Origin: DATGQT01 sp033720695
Lineage (GTDB): Bacteria > Bacteroidota > Rhodothermia > Rhodothermales > Rubricoccaceae
Reading direction: 5' to 3'
NCBI GenBank assembly: GCA_033720695.1
Contig: JAWWCA010000001.1
Span: 1 to 64,000 of the forward strand
Length of the DNA stretch: 64,000 nucleotides
Part shown: positions 31,083-39,823 of the stretch, piece after piece
Layout of the letters: every line of letters begins with the position of its first letter
Position numbering within the stretch: position 1 is the stretch's first letter
Position numbers and translations under genes: made by a program
The notes under the pieces: model-generated
What the model was told of the DNA's origin: nothing
The model's database searches: none
The model's input: the letters and a program-made list of their open reading frames with translations, nothing else

Positions 31083-32141
31083 CTACAGCGGCAGCCGAAG
31101 CTGGACACCCACCACCAAGGCGTCCCCAGACACGAGGTTCGAGGCCGATACCCCGAGGAGTCGGTACGCCCCGAAAATCTCTGGCTCGTGGAGCAGACGC
31201 CCCGCCACCCCCGCGAGCGCGTCGGCCGTCCACACCGCCCCGTCGACCGTCTCCCGCCGCGTCACGGTCTCGAACGACGGAGACCGCGCCTTCAGCGTGA
31301 CCGTCCGCGCCGCCAGCCGATGCCGGGCCATCCGCTCCGCCACCCGCGAGGCCAACGCCTCCAACGCCTCGTCGGTCTCGCCGCGCGTCCGCAACGGCTC
31401 GAAATACGTCCGCTCCGCACCGACCGACTTGCGCGCACGCCGCTCGCCCACGCGGCGGTCGTCGTCGCCCGCCGCGAGTCGGGCCAGCCACCGGCCCGTC
31501 CGACCCAGCATCGCCTCGAGCGCATCGGGGCTGAACCGCTGAAGGTCCGCGCCGGTCTGGATCCCACGACGCGCCAGCCGCGCGGCTGTGGCCGGGCCCA
31601 CGCCGTGGAACCGCTCCACCGGCAACCCGGCCAGGAACGTGCGGACCGCAGGCGGAGGGACCACCGTCAAGCCGTCCGGCTTGTCGTGCGCCGACGCCAC
31701 CTTCGCCACGAACTTCGACGGCGCCACGCCCACGGAGGCCGTCAACCCCGTAGCCTCCAGAACGTCCGCGCGGATAGACGCCCCGAGCTGGGCCGCCGGC
31801 CCCGCCGCATCCGAGAGGTCGAGGTAGGCCTCGTCCAACCCCACCACGTCACGCCGCTCCGCATACGCCGCCAGAACCCCGTGGAAGGCCTCCGACGCGG
31901 CCTTGTAGGCCTCGAAGCGCGGCTTGACGCACACGAGATCCGGGCACCGGCGGAGCGCCTGGCCCACCGGCATCGCGCTCCGGACGCCGAACGCCCGCGC
32001 CTCGTACGACGCCGCCATCACCACGCCCCGCGTCCGACCACCGACCGCCACCGGCCGGCCCCGGAGCGCGGGGTCGTCGCGCTGCTCGACGGAGGCGTAG
32101 AACGCGTCGAGGTCGACGTGGGCGATGCGGCGAAAGGCCAC
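31083..32141 (-). CDS. dinB: DNA polymerase IV (Y family)
   Basis: About 352 residues. A translesion polymerase working with the sliding clamp. Catalytic motifs: 'IAHVDLDAFYASVEQRDD' (metal D's), 'SYEARAFGVRSAMPVGQAL', 'VVGLDEAYLDL', 'GLTASVGVAPSKFVAKVAS'. HhH region 'GVGPATAARLARRG', then a little-finger domain. Its last residues 'VVGVQLRLPL' fit a C-terminal clamp-binding peptide. The preferred start is GTG 32141 ('VAFRRIAHVDLDAF'); an ATG at 32216 would add 25 unlikely residues. Divergent from polX. Confidence 0.94.
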   Translation of the reverse strand: MAFRRIAHVDLDAFYASVEQRDDPALRGRPVAVGGRTRGVVMAASYEARAFGVRSAMPVGQALRRCPDLVCVKPRFEAYKAASEAFHGVLAAYAERRDVVGLDEAYLDLSDAAGPAAQLGASIRADVLEATGLTASVGVAPSKFVAKVASAHDKPDGLTVVPPPAVRTFLAGLPVERFHGVGPATAARLARRGIQTGADLQRFSPDALEAMLGRTGRWLARLAAGDDDRRVGERRARKSVGAERTYFEPLRTRGETDEALEALASRVAERMARHRLAARTVTLKARSPSFETVTRRETVDGAVWTADALAGVAGRLLHEPEIFGAYRLLGVSASNLVSGDALVVGVQLRLPL

Positions 32142-32269
32142 GGGGGAGGGCGTGGGCGTCCCGGTGGTTCGCCCCACACCACGCCCAGGTTTCGCCCAAC
32201 GACCGACCAGACGCACGGCCTCGAACGACGATCAAGACCGTGCGTACGTACAGCCCGATCCCCAGCGCC

Positions 32270-33970
32270 ATGACGAACAACGACGTGGCCGCCGCCCTCG
32301 CCGAGGTGGCCGATCTCCTCGCGATCGAAGACGCCAACGCGTTCCGCGTGCGAGCCTACCGCCGCGCCGCCGACGTCGTGCGACAGCACCCCGACCCCGT
32401 CGCCGGCATGGACCAGGCCGCACTTACCGCCCTCCCCGGACTGGGCAAGGACCTCGCCGGCAAGATCCGGGACCTCACAGACACCGGCCACCTCGCCGTC
32501 CTCGACGAGCTCCGCCACCGCCTCGGACCCGACGTCCGGTCGCTGCTCAACGTCCGGGGCCTCGGCCCCAAACGCGTCGGCCAGCTCCGGCGCGAGCTCG
32601 GCGTGACGACGCTCGCCGACCTCCACGACGCGCTCGAGTCCGGTCGCGTCCAGGCCCTCGATGGGTTCGGCGACGCCCTCGTCGCCCGCCTCCGCGACGC
32701 GGCCGAGGCCGCCGAACGACACGCCGGCCGCGTGCTCTGGAGCCACGCCGACCAGGCCCTCCAGCCCCTCCTCGACCACCTCCGCACGCGGCATGTCGAC
32801 CGCATCGCCGCCGCCGGCTCGTACCGGCGGGGCCGCGAAACCGTCGGCGACCTCGACCTCCTCGCCATGTCGGACGACGCCGACGCCGTCATGGCGGCCT
32901 TCCGCGCCTACCCAGGGGTCGAGGTCGTGGAGGCCTCCGGCCCGACCAAAACGACCGCCCACCTCCGCGGCGGGCTTCAGGTCGACCTCCGCGTCGTCGA
33001 ACCGGCGGCGTGGGGCGCTGCACTCGTCTACTTCACCGGCAGCAAAGAGCACGGGATCGCGCTCCGAAACCGGGCCCTCCGCCGAAGCCTCAAGGTGAAC
33101 GAGTACGGCGTGTGGGACGGCGAGCAGCGCGTCGCCGGCGCCGCCGAAGAGGACGTCTACGCCGCGCTCGGGCTCGCCTGGATCCCCCCAGAGCTCCGCG
33201 AGGCCGACGGCGAAATCGACCTCGCGGAGCGGGGCGCGCTCCCCCAACTCCTCCACCGAGACCACCTCCGCGGCGACCTCCACGTCCACACCACGTGGTC
33301 CGACGGACGCGACGACCTCGAAACGATGGTCCGGGCGGCCACCGAGCAGGGGCACCACTACCTCGCCATCACCGACCACTCCCCGCTGCTGCCCATGGTC
33401 AACGGCCTCGACGCCGGACGCCTCGCACGCCAGGCCGCCGCCATCGCCGAGCTCCACACCCCGGGCCTGCGCGTGCTGCGGGGTTGCGAGGTCGACATCC
33501 TCCCGGATGGCTCCCTCGACCTCCCAGACGCTGCGCTCCAGGACCTCCACGTCCGCGTGTGCTCTGTGCACACCGCGCTCGACCTCGACGCCGACGCCCA
33601 AACGGCTCGGCTCCTCCGCGCCTTCGAGAACCCCTACATGCAGATCTGGGGCCACCCCACCAGCCGGCTCCTCCTCAAACGCGACGGCATCGCCTTCGAC
33701 CAAGAGGCCGTCCTCGACGCCGCCGCCCACCACGGCATCGCCATCGAGCTCAACGCACAACCCGACCGACTCGACGCCAGCGTCGCCTTCGCTCGCGCGG
33801 CCCACGCCCGCGGCATCCCCCTCGTCGTCAACACCGACGCCCACGCCGTGGCCGAGCTCGACCACCTCTCCCACGGCATCCGCCAGGCCCGGCGCGCCGG
33901 GCTCTCCAAGAAGGACGTCCTGAACACACGCGGCACGACGGCCATGCTCGCGCGTCTCCGACAGGCGTGA
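32270..33970 (+). CDS. polX: DNA polymerase X with PHP domain
   Basis: 566 residues. Gap-filling family X polymerase for base-excision repair and end joining, fused to a PHP 3'-5' exonuclease or AP-endonuclease domain. Domains: N-terminal 8-kDa HhH region ('ALPGLGKDLAGKIRDLTDTG', 'NVRGLGPKRVGQLRREL'), palm with 'GSYRRGRETVGDLDLL' near 183-199 (catalytic Asp), 'YFTGSKEHGIALRNRAL'. PHP begins about 337 with 'GDLHVHTTWSDGRDDLETMV' and ends 'VVNTDAHAVAELDHL'. Start ATG 32270. Divergent from dinB; the 128-bp gap carries GTACGTAC at 32244. Confidence 0.95.
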   Translation: MTNNDVAAALAEVADLLAIEDANAFRVRAYRRAADVVRQHPDPVAGMDQAALTALPGLGKDLAGKIRDLTDTGHLAVLDELRHRLGPDVRSLLNVRGLGPKRVGQLRRELGVTTLADLHDALESGRVQALDGFGDALVARLRDAAEAAERHAGRVLWSHADQALQPLLDHLRTRHVDRIAAAGSYRRGRETVGDLDLLAMSDDADAVMAAFRAYPGVEVVEASGPTKTTAHLRGGLQVDLRVVEPAAWGAALVYFTGSKEHGIALRNRALRRSLKVNEYGVWDGEQRVAGAAEEDVYAALGLAWIPPELREADGEIDLAERGALPQLLHRDHLRGDLHVHTTWSDGRDDLETMVRAATEQGHHYLAITDHSPLLPMVNGLDAGRLARQAAAIAELHTPGLRVLRGCEVDILPDGSLDLPDAALQDLHVRVCSVHTALDLDADAQTARLLRAFENPYMQIWGHPTSRLLLKRDGIAFDQEAVLDAAAHHGIAIELNAQPDRLDASVAFARAAHARGIPLVVNTDAHAVAELDHLSHGIRQARRAGLSKKDVLNTRGTTAMLARLRQA

Positions 33971-33981
33971 ATGCGTCGCCG

Positions 33982-33987
33982 TATACT
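33982..33987 (+). promoter_or_regulatory. TATACT -10 element of the LexA-like gene
   Basis: CGTATACTCCTCG, 57 nt before the ATG at 34045 and only 11 nt after the polX stop. The core matches the element at 18409. Confidence 0.4.
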
Positions 33988-34044
33988 CCTCGTCCCATCA
34001 CGGCGCCCCCTCCCTCCGACCCTGCACCTCGACCCGCTCGCCTC

Positions 34045-34680
34045 ATGCGAGAGCCCCTCACCGCCCGACAGAATGAGGCCTACGAGTTCATCCGCGATCG
34101 GCTCGAGCGCGATGGCCGAGCCCCGTCCGTCCACGAAATCCAAGCGGCCCTCAACGTTCGGTCGACCAACTCCGTCGCGAAGCACGTCAACGCCCTCATC
34201 AGGAAGGGGTACCTCACCCGTGAGCCGCACCTCGCTCGCTCGCTCGCCCTCGCCGACGACCCGTCGGGGGGGGGCTCCCCGACCCTGCCGCTCATCCGCG
34301 GGCCCCGGAGCGAGGCCCCCCACCTCCTCCGGAAGCGGCCCGTACGCGATCTCGTCGTCGACCCCGCACTCCTCGGCGGCGCGCCCGCAGGAGAATGCCT
34401 CGTGATGCGACTCGACGACGACGCCATGGCCCCGGACAGCGTGTTCACCGGGGACCTCGTCGTCGTCCACGAGGCCGAGCCCGAATCCCTCCAGCGCGGA
34501 CGCCTCGTCGCCGCCGTCGTCGGCCGGCACACCCTCGCCCGGCGCCTCTTCCACACCGACGGCGGGGTCCTGCTCCGGGCCGCCGAGCCGCGATACCACG
34601 ACATCCTCGTGCGTCCGAACAGTGCGGACGCCTTCATCGTCGGTCGCATCACCGCCGTCCTCCGATCCCTCGAAGCATGA
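34045..34680 (+). CDS. LexA-like repressor lacking self-cleavage residues
   Basis: 211 residues. The N-terminal winged helix is LexA-like ('LTARQNEAYEFIRDRLERDG', 'PSVHEIQAALNVRSTNSVAK', 'HVNALIRKGYL'). The C-terminal S24 fold is recognisable ('LVVVHEAEPESLQRGRLVAA'), but the catalytic Ser is Ala127 ('RLDDDAMAPDS' where GDSM is expected). The Lys position reads 'TLARRL', and no Ala-Gly cleavage site is seen near 'PLIRGPRSEAP'. It should bind DNA yet not autoproteolyse with RecA. Target operator unknown. The next short frame overlaps its stop (ATGA). Confidence 0.85.
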   Translation: MREPLTARQNEAYEFIRDRLERDGRAPSVHEIQAALNVRSTNSVAKHVNALIRKGYLTREPHLARSLALADDPSGGGSPTLPLIRGPRSEAPHLLRKRPVRDLVVDPALLGGAPAGECLVMRLDDDAMAPDSVFTGDLVVVHEAEPESLQRGRLVAAVVGRHTLARRLFHTDGGVLLRAAEPRYHDILVRPNSADAFIVGRITAVLRSLEA

Positions 34681-34742
34681 CGGCGCAGGACCTCGCGCTC
34701 GACCTCCTCGCACGCCAGGACGCAGCGAATCGCCCGAGCTGA
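34677..34742 (+). CDS. Very short overlapping frame, possible remnant
   Basis: 21 residues ('MTAQDLALDLLARQDAANRP') starting at an ATGA overlap with the LexA-like stop. It may be a leader peptide, a chance frame or the stub of a lost gene such as imuA, which is missing from this replicon window. Nothing else in 34743-34812 looks coding; the last 30 bp are a CT-rich leader for the next gene. Confidence 0.2.
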   Translation: MTAQDLALDLLARQDAANRPS

Positions 34743-34812
34743 TCACGGGCTCTCCGCCGAGCAGGGACCTCAGCGCTCCCGCACGCCCCCCTCCTCTCTC
34801 GTCTCCCCGCTT

Positions 34813-37188
34813 ATGGACGCCGCCACCATCGAACAGACCGGCATGTTCTACCTCGGCCGTCGACACGACCTCGACGCCGACCAAACGCTCCCCGCCCCCG
34901 TCCTCTACGACGCCGCCGACCTCACCACCCACGCCGCCATCATCGGCATGACCGGCAGCGGCAAGACCGGCCTCGGCATCTCGCTCATCGAGGAGGCGGC
35001 CCTCGACCGCGTCCCCGTCCTCGCCATTGACCCCAAGGGCGATCTCGCCAACCTCCTCCTCACCTTCCCGAACCTCGCCCCCACGGACTTCGAGCCGTGG
35101 GTCAATCCCGCTGAGGCCGAGCAGAAGGGCCGGTCCGTCGACGAGCACGCCGCCGCCGTCGCCGAGATGTGGCGCTCCGGCCTCGACGCCTGGGACCAGC
35201 AGCCCGACCGCATCCAGCGGCTCCGCGACGCCGCCGACGTCGCCCTCTACACCCCCGGATCCGACGCCGCCACCCCCGTCGCACTCCTCCGCGACTTCGC
35301 CGCACCGCCGGCCGACGCCGGCGCCGACGCCCGCAGGGAGCACGTCGAAGCGCTCATCAGCGGCCTCCTCTCCCTCGTCGGCGTCGAGGCCGACCCCCTC
35401 CAGAGCCCCGAGCACGTCTTCCTCGCCCACGTCCTCGAGAGCGCCTGGAACGACGGACGGACACCCTCCCTCGCCGACCTCATCCTCGCCCTCCAGACGC
35501 CGCCGATGTCGCACATCGGCGTCCTCGAAGTCGACACCTTCTTCCCCGTGAGGCAGCGCCAAAGCCTCGCCATGCGCCTCAACGGGCTCCTCGCCTCCCC
35601 CTCCTTCGCCGCCTGGGCACAGGGCGAGCCCCTCGACGTCGGCTCCATGCTCTACGCCGACGGCGGCCGACCCCGCGTCAGCGTCTTCTCCATCGCCCAC
35701 CTCGACGACGACGCGCGGATGTTCTTCGTCACGCGCCTCCTCGGCGACCTCATCGCATGGATGCGACGGCAGTCCGGCACCTCCAGCCTCCGCGCCCTCC
35801 TCTACATGGACGAGGTCATGGGCTTCCTCCCGCCCGTCAGCGCCCCACCCAGCAAAACCCTCTTCCTCACCCTCCTCAAGCAGGCCCGCGCCTTCGGGCT
35901 CGGCGTCGTCGTCTCTACCCAGAACCCCGTCGACCTCGACTACAAGGCGCTCTCCAACTGCGGCACCTGGCTCGTCGGTCGCCTCCAGACCGAGCAGGAC
36001 AAGGCCCGCCTCCTCGACGGCCTCGAAGGCGCCGCCGGGGGCGCCCTCGACCGCGACGCCACCGATGCCACCCTCTCCCGCCTCGGGAAACGCGTCTTCC
36101 TCCTCCACAACGTCCACGAGCCAGAGCCCACCGTCTTCCACACCCGGTGGGCGATGTCGTACCTCGCCGGACCGCTCACCCGCCAGCAACTCCGCCGGCT
36201 CGCGCCCGCGCCCGCCGGCTCCCACGCCGACCCGGCTCCGCAGGCGCCAGCCCCCCCTCCCACGCCCTCCAACGGCTTCGTCGACACCCGCCCGCCCGCA
36301 CCCGCCGGCCTCGACGAGCTCACGCTCGCCCCCTCCCCGGACGCCGACGCCGATCACGTCGTCTACGTCCCCATGCTCCTCGGACAGGCCGACGTCCACT
36401 ACCGCCGCTCCCGCCCCCCCGTCGACCACACCACCACCGTCCACCTCCTCGCCCCCGCCGACGCGCCCGACTGGTCCGGGGCCATCGAGCGCCCTGCCGC
36501 ACACGCCGCCGCGACGCCCGACGGCGCCCACTATGCCCTCGTCCCGGCCTCCCTCCACGACGACGCCGACGGGCTCGACCACGCCCTCGAACGGTGGATC
36601 AAGCGCGAACGGACCGTCACCGTCCTCACGAGCAAGACCCATCGGTTGACCAGCCAGCCGGGAGAGTCCGAGGACACCTTCCGCGGGCGTCTGACCCACG
36701 CCGCCCGCGAGGCACGCGACGCGGAAAAAGCCAAGGTCCGCGAGCGCTATGCCTCGCGCATGAAGCGCCTCGAAGATCGCATGGCCCGCGCCGAGGCCGC
36801 CGTCGAGCGCGAGCGAGGGCAGGCCGGCCAGCGCAAGCTCGAGACCGCGATCGAGGTCGGGAGCGCGCTCCTCGGCGCCTTCCTCGGCGGGCGCTCCACC
36901 AGCCGCACCATCAGCAGCGCCCGGCAGGCCGCCCGCGGGGCCGGGCGCGCCCGCAAAGAGAGCGGCGACGTCGACCGCGCGCAGAGGCGCCTCGACGACC
37001 TCCGGCAGGAGTACGCCGACCTCGACGCCGAGCTCACCAACGAGCTCGACGCGCTCGACCTCCGCGCGGCCGAGCCTGAACCCCTCGAACCCACCGAGAT
37101 CAAACCCTCCGACGTCTCCGTCAAGAGCGTCCATCTCGCCTGGGTCCCCCATACCCGCGACGGCGACGCGCTCACGCCCGCACTCTAG
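34813..37188 (+). CDS. HerA-like/DUF853 ATPase
   Basis: 791 residues. FtsK/HerA-superfamily ATPase that may pump or remodel DNA. Walker A 'GMTGSGKT' at 45-52, 'VLAIDPKGDLANLLLTFPNL', 'GRPRVSVFSIAHLDDDAR', Walker B 'LLYMDEVMGFLPP' near 330, sensor-like 'GVVVSTQNPVDLDYKALSNC', 'RLQTEQDKARLLDGL'. A Pro/Ala linker (about 470-495) leads to a C-terminal helical coiled coil ('RMKRLEDRMARAEAAVERER') and a conserved tail. This longer form matches the DUF853/DUF87 group of unknown role. No NurA partner is adjacent. Confidence 0.9.
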   Translation: MDAATIEQTGMFYLGRRHDLDADQTLPAPVLYDAADLTTHAAIIGMTGSGKTGLGISLIEEAALDRVPVLAIDPKGDLANLLLTFPNLAPTDFEPWVNPAEAEQKGRSVDEHAAAVAEMWRSGLDAWDQQPDRIQRLRDAADVALYTPGSDAATPVALLRDFAAPPADAGADARREHVEALISGLLSLVGVEADPLQSPEHVFLAHVLESAWNDGRTPSLADLILALQTPPMSHIGVLEVDTFFPVRQRQSLAMRLNGLLASPSFAAWAQGEPLDVGSMLYADGGRPRVSVFSIAHLDDDARMFFVTRLLGDLIAWMRRQSGTSSLRALLYMDEVMGFLPPVSAPPSKTLFLTLLKQARAFGLGVVVSTQNPVDLDYKALSNCGTWLVGRLQTEQDKARLLDGLEGAAGGALDRDATDATLSRLGKRVFLLHNVHEPEPTVFHTRWAMSYLAGPLTRQQLRRLAPAPAGSHADPAPQAPAPPPTPSNGFVDTRPPAPAGLDELTLAPSPDADADHVVYVPMLLGQADVHYRRSRPPVDHTTTVHLLAPADAPDWSGAIERPAAHAAATPDGAHYALVPASLHDDADGLDHALERWIKRERTVTVLTSKTHRLTSQPGESEDTFRGRLTHAAREARDAEKAKVRERYASRMKRLEDRMARAEAAVERERGQAGQRKLETAIEVGSALLGAFLGGRSTSRTISSARQAARGAGRARKESGDVDRAQRRLDDLRQEYADLDAELTNELDALDLRAAEPEPLEPTEIKPSDVSVKSVHLAWVPHTRDGDALTPAL

Positions 37189-38091
37189 TCACGTCGGCCG
37201 GACGCGCACCCGGTAGCGAAGCACCTCCGGCGCGTGACGATCCACCACCCCGTCGTCGAGCGTCGTCGTGAGGTCCTGCACGTCGCCGTTGAGCGCGTAG
37301 CCGCGCTCGGGCGGGAACCGCCCGGCAGAGTCCGGCCACACCACCTGGTGGGCCTCGGGAACCCGCCCCCGCATCTCGTAGAACCGCGTCGCCGAGGCGA
37401 GCACGTGCGCCGCTACCTCGCCCGGGACGCCCACCACGGCCACCGGCAGATTCATCACGTCGTCGAGGATGTCGCCGTCCAGGAACGCCTCTCCCGCCGC
37501 AACGCGCTGGCCGAGCGCTTCGATCAAACGGGCCCCCGTCGTCGCCGGCAGCCCCATCACCACCAGCTCGGGCTGGTCGTACAGGTGCTGGAGTCCCACG
37601 GTGTAGGTCAGCCCCACGCCGGCGCGCGCGAACACGTGGTTGATCTGCACCACACCCTCCTGGATCCGCGCAGCCGTATGCCCGATCAGCGCGTTCGCCC
37701 GCGCCTCCAGCTCGTCCGCGGGCACGCCCGGTTCCACCCGCTCGCCCCTCACCAGCGCACGCGCCACCGCCTCCGCACGGCGCAAGGATCCCACCACCGA
37801 CTTCGGAACGGCGACGGCCCGGTGCACCGTCTCCACGACCAGGGCGGACCCGTCCTCCGCCTTCACCAGCGTCGTCGTCCCGTACATCATCGGCTCGTCC
37901 CCAACGGCGGGCAGGGCGTCGGACCAGACGGACACGACGTAACGATCACGCTCCAACCAGATCCGCGTCTCCATCGCCGCCCCGCGGCGAAGCGAGCGCG
38001 TCCGCCAGAGCCGCACGTACTCGCCGAGCTCATCCTGCTCGAAGCCGGCGCGCGCCAGCGCCACGGCAATGGGTGAGGGTACATGCATCAT
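37189..38091 (-). CDS. DUF4262 domain protein, copy 2
   Basis: 300 residues, paralog of the 7092 gene. Conserved core 'LTYTVGLQHLYDQPELVVMG', end 'QVVWPDSAGRFPPERGYALN'. The N-terminal half has a 'YVVSVWSDALPAVGDEPMMY' domain matching the copy 1 N terminus. The start is at 38091 or 38088 (adjacent ATGs). It is the third gene of a leftward unit with the lipoprotein (10 bp) and VOC genes. Function unknown. Confidence 0.75.
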   Translation of the reverse strand: MMHVPSPIAVALARAGFEQDELGEYVRLWRTRSLRRGAAMETRIWLERDRYVVSVWSDALPAVGDEPMMYGTTTLVKAEDGSALVVETVHRAVAVPKSVVGSLRRAEAVARALVRGERVEPGVPADELEARANALIGHTAARIQEGVVQINHVFARAGVGLTYTVGLQHLYDQPELVVMGLPATTGARLIEALGQRVAAGEAFLDGDILDDVMNLPVAVVGVPGEVAAHVLASATRFYEMRGRVPEAHQVVWPDSAGRFPPERGYALNGDVQDLTTTLDDGVVDRHAPEVLRYRVRVRPT

Positions 38092-38101
38092 CGCCGCCCG
38101 C

Positions 38102-38650
38102 TCAGAGCACCTCGCCGGGGCGCGCACTCACAAGAACCCCCTCCCCCGCTCCGGGGTCGCCGAGCTGCTGACGGACCCACTCCCTCACGCGTGGAGCCAC
38201 CGGGAGCGCCTCCACGTCCTCCCACGCCGTCGCCGACGTGAACCCCCCATCCCACCGCAAGAACACCCGCGTGCCGGGCGCGGCCCGCCACCCGCCGATC
38301 ACAACCCCACCCCCCTCCAGCGGAGTCACGACCAGCGTGTCCCGTATCACCCCGCGATCGACGAGGCCCTCCGCACTCAGAAGGAACACGTGACGCCACG
38401 CACGTCCCACGCGCTCCTCCGCGATGCCGAGGAGACGGAGCGAATCCACAGAGGCGACGACGTGCACGGGCGCCTCCTCGCCCACCCCCGCCAGCGTCAG
38501 CAGCGCGGTGTTGCCGGTGAACCGCGCGGGTACCATTACCGGCTCCGACGGTGATGACGTGCACGACGCCAGCCGCCCCCCGATCAGGAGCGCTCCCACG
38601 CTGACCAGGGCCAGGCCCGCATAGCCGAGGAGCGGTCGCACCCGGGTCAT
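38102..38650 (-). CDS. Putative lipoprotein
   Basis: 182 residues. The N terminus has a hydrophobic helix ('LLGYAGLALVSVGALLIGG') followed by a lipobox-like 'RLASC' with Cys about residue 28. The mature part contains 'FTGNTALLTLAGVGEEAPVH', 'LRLLGIAEERVGRAWRHVFL', 'PGTRVFLRWDGGFTSATAWE'. No family recognised. Probably membrane-anchored in the periplasm. The start codon is 1 bp past the VOC stop, so expression is coupled. Confidence 0.65.
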   Translation of the reverse strand: MTRVRPLLGYAGLALVSVGALLIGGRLASCTSSPSEPVMVPARFTGNTALLTLAGVGEEAPVHVVASVDSLRLLGIAEERVGRAWRHVFLLSAEGLVDRGVIRDTLVVTPLEGGGVVIGGWRAAPGTRVFLRWDGGFTSATAWEDVEALPVAPRVREWVRQQLGDPGAGEGVLVSARPGEVL

Positions 38651-38651
38651 T

Positions 38652-39026
38652 CTACGCGGCCTCAGGCGTCGCCGGCATCGGCGCCGCAATCACGAACTGG
38701 TACCCGTCCGGGTCCGACACCAGGACGCCCACACCCTCGTTCACGGGCGCCTTCGCAACCGGCACGCCCCCCGAGGTGAGGTCTTTCACCACGCTCTGCA
38801 GGCCTGCGAGATCGGCGAGGAGGATCCACGGCCTCGACTGGGCCGCCACCGCGCCCAAGACTTCCTCGGGGGGACGCCGCACCAGCCGGAGCGCCGCGTC
38901 CCCCGACGACAACGTGACGGCGTCCTGCTCGCCGCCGCCGTCCTCCACGACGTGGAAGTTGAGATACCAGAGGAAGAACCTGCGCGATGCGGCCACGTCG
39001 CGTACCGCCAGTTGGATCGGTCCCAT
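38652..39026 (-). CDS. Single-domain VOC protein
   Basis: 124 residues: 'MGPIQLAVRDVAASRRFFLW', 'YLNFHVVEDGGGEQDAVTLS', 'AALRLVRRPPEEVLGAV', 'LVSDPDGYQFVIA'. Typical glyoxalase/bleomycin-resistance-type fold. Substrate unknown. A leftward GTACCTT (39063-39057) lies 31 nt upstream. It is the first gene of a three-gene leftward transcript and divergent from lexA2. Confidence 0.83.
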   Translation of the reverse strand: MGPIQLAVRDVAASRRFFLWYLNFHVVEDGGGEQDAVTLSSGDAALRLVRRPPEEVLGAVAAQSRPWILLADLAGLQSVVKDLTSGGVPVAKAPVNEGVGVLVSDPDGYQFVIAAPMPATPEAA

Positions 39027-39056
39027 AGGGCGCCTTCAGGTCGGTGGGGGCCGGCG

Positions 39057-39063
39057 AAGGTAC
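39057..39063 (-). promoter_or_regulatory. GTACCTT promoter element
   Basis: Leftward GTACCTT, 31 nt before the VOC ATG at 39026. It is adjacent to the lexA2 operator region, so the LexA2 sites may also influence this gene. Confidence 0.4.
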
Positions 39064-39106
39064 GAAGGGCCCTCGCAGTCCCCGAACGGGGACAAATTCG
39101 AGGGGG

Positions 39107-39163
39107 CCGAAACTTTTCGGCTCCCCGCCGAAACCTTTCGGGGGACCGTGCCCATCTTATACG
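39107..39163 (+). promoter_or_regulatory. LexA2 operator-promoter: two palindromes and -10
   Basis: Two perfect palindromes, CCGAAACTTTTCGG (39107-39120) and CCGAAACCTTTCGG (39128-39141), have centres 21 bp apart, two helical turns. A TATACG -10 element is at 39158-39163, and the second palindrome covers the expected -35 zone. The ATG of lexA2 is at 39183. Autorepression with cooperative binding by two dimers is the natural reading (inference). Confidence 0.7.
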
Positions 39164-39182
39164 CTCCTCCTCCTCTCGCGCC

Positions 39183-39815
39183 ATGAGCGACGCCCAGCCC
39201 CTCAACGCGCCCCAGAAGCGTGTCCTGGAGTACGTGGCCGACTCCGTCTCCCGCCGCGGCACCTTCCCCAGCGGGCCGCGCATCGCCCGGCAGCTCGGCC
39301 TCCACCACTCCACCGTGTACAAGCACCTCGGCGCCCTCGCCGACCGCGGGTTCGTCGGCGTCGAGGTCGAAGGCCGGCGCCGGCGATTCCACCTCACCGA
39401 GCGCGGACGCGCCTTCGGCTCCACCGCCCTCCCCCGCCTCGGCCGCATCCCGGCCGGCCCCCTCCTCCCACTCGAGGCCGAGCTCGACGACGTCGTCGCC
39501 TCCGTCCATGACCTCGTCCCGGGTCTCCTGCCCGGCGACTTCCTCCTCGACGTCGAGGGCGACTCCATGATCGACCGAGGCCTCCGGCCCGGCATGACCG
39601 TCGTCGTCCGACCCAACGTCGTCCCACCCCCCGGCGCCGTCTGCGCCGTCTGGGTCGAGGGCGAAGGCGGCACGCTCAAGCAGGTCTACGCCGAGGGCGA
39701 CCACGTCCGCCTCGTCCCCGCAAACCCCGACCACCCCGAACGCCGCGTGCCCGCCCACCAGGTGCGCGTCCAGGGCGTCGTCCGCGCCGCCATCGACGTC
39801 CAGCTCTTCCGCTAG
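39183..39815 (+). CDS. lexA2: LexA-type SOS repressor with intact protease site
   Basis: 210 residues. SOS repressor cleaved in the presence of RecA filaments. Winged helix about 1-75 ('APQKRVLEYVADSVSRRGTF', 'SGPRIARQLGLHHSTVYKHL'). Cleavage site Ala91-Gly92 in 'LGRIPAGPLLP', nucleophile Ser128 in 'VEGDSMIDRG', Lys166 in 'GGTLKQVY'. All key residues are present, in contrast to the LexA-like protein at 34045. It is first in the mutagenesis cassette, 8 bp before imuB. The CCGAAA palindromes upstream are its likely target. Confidence 0.92.
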   Translation: MSDAQPLNAPQKRVLEYVADSVSRRGTFPSGPRIARQLGLHHSTVYKHLGALADRGFVGVEVEGRRRRFHLTERGRAFGSTALPRLGRIPAGPLLPLEAELDDVVASVHDLVPGLLPGDFLLDVEGDSMIDRGLRPGMTVVVRPNVVPPPGAVCAVWVEGEGGTLKQVYAEGDHVRLVPANPDHPERRVPAHQVRVQGVVRAAIDVQLFR

Positions 39816-39823
39816 CGACGGCC

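Noticed and set aside
32142..32216. Upstream ATG for Pol IV
   Set aside because: It would add 25 basic, unconserved residues before the 'IAHVDLDAF' catalytic strand; GTG 32141 fits family length better.
33634..37152. Very long minus-strand open frame (about 1170 codons)
   Set aside because: It lies antisense to the HerA and LexA-like genes, is Gly/Val/Glu-rich without motifs, and reflects high-GC codon bias.
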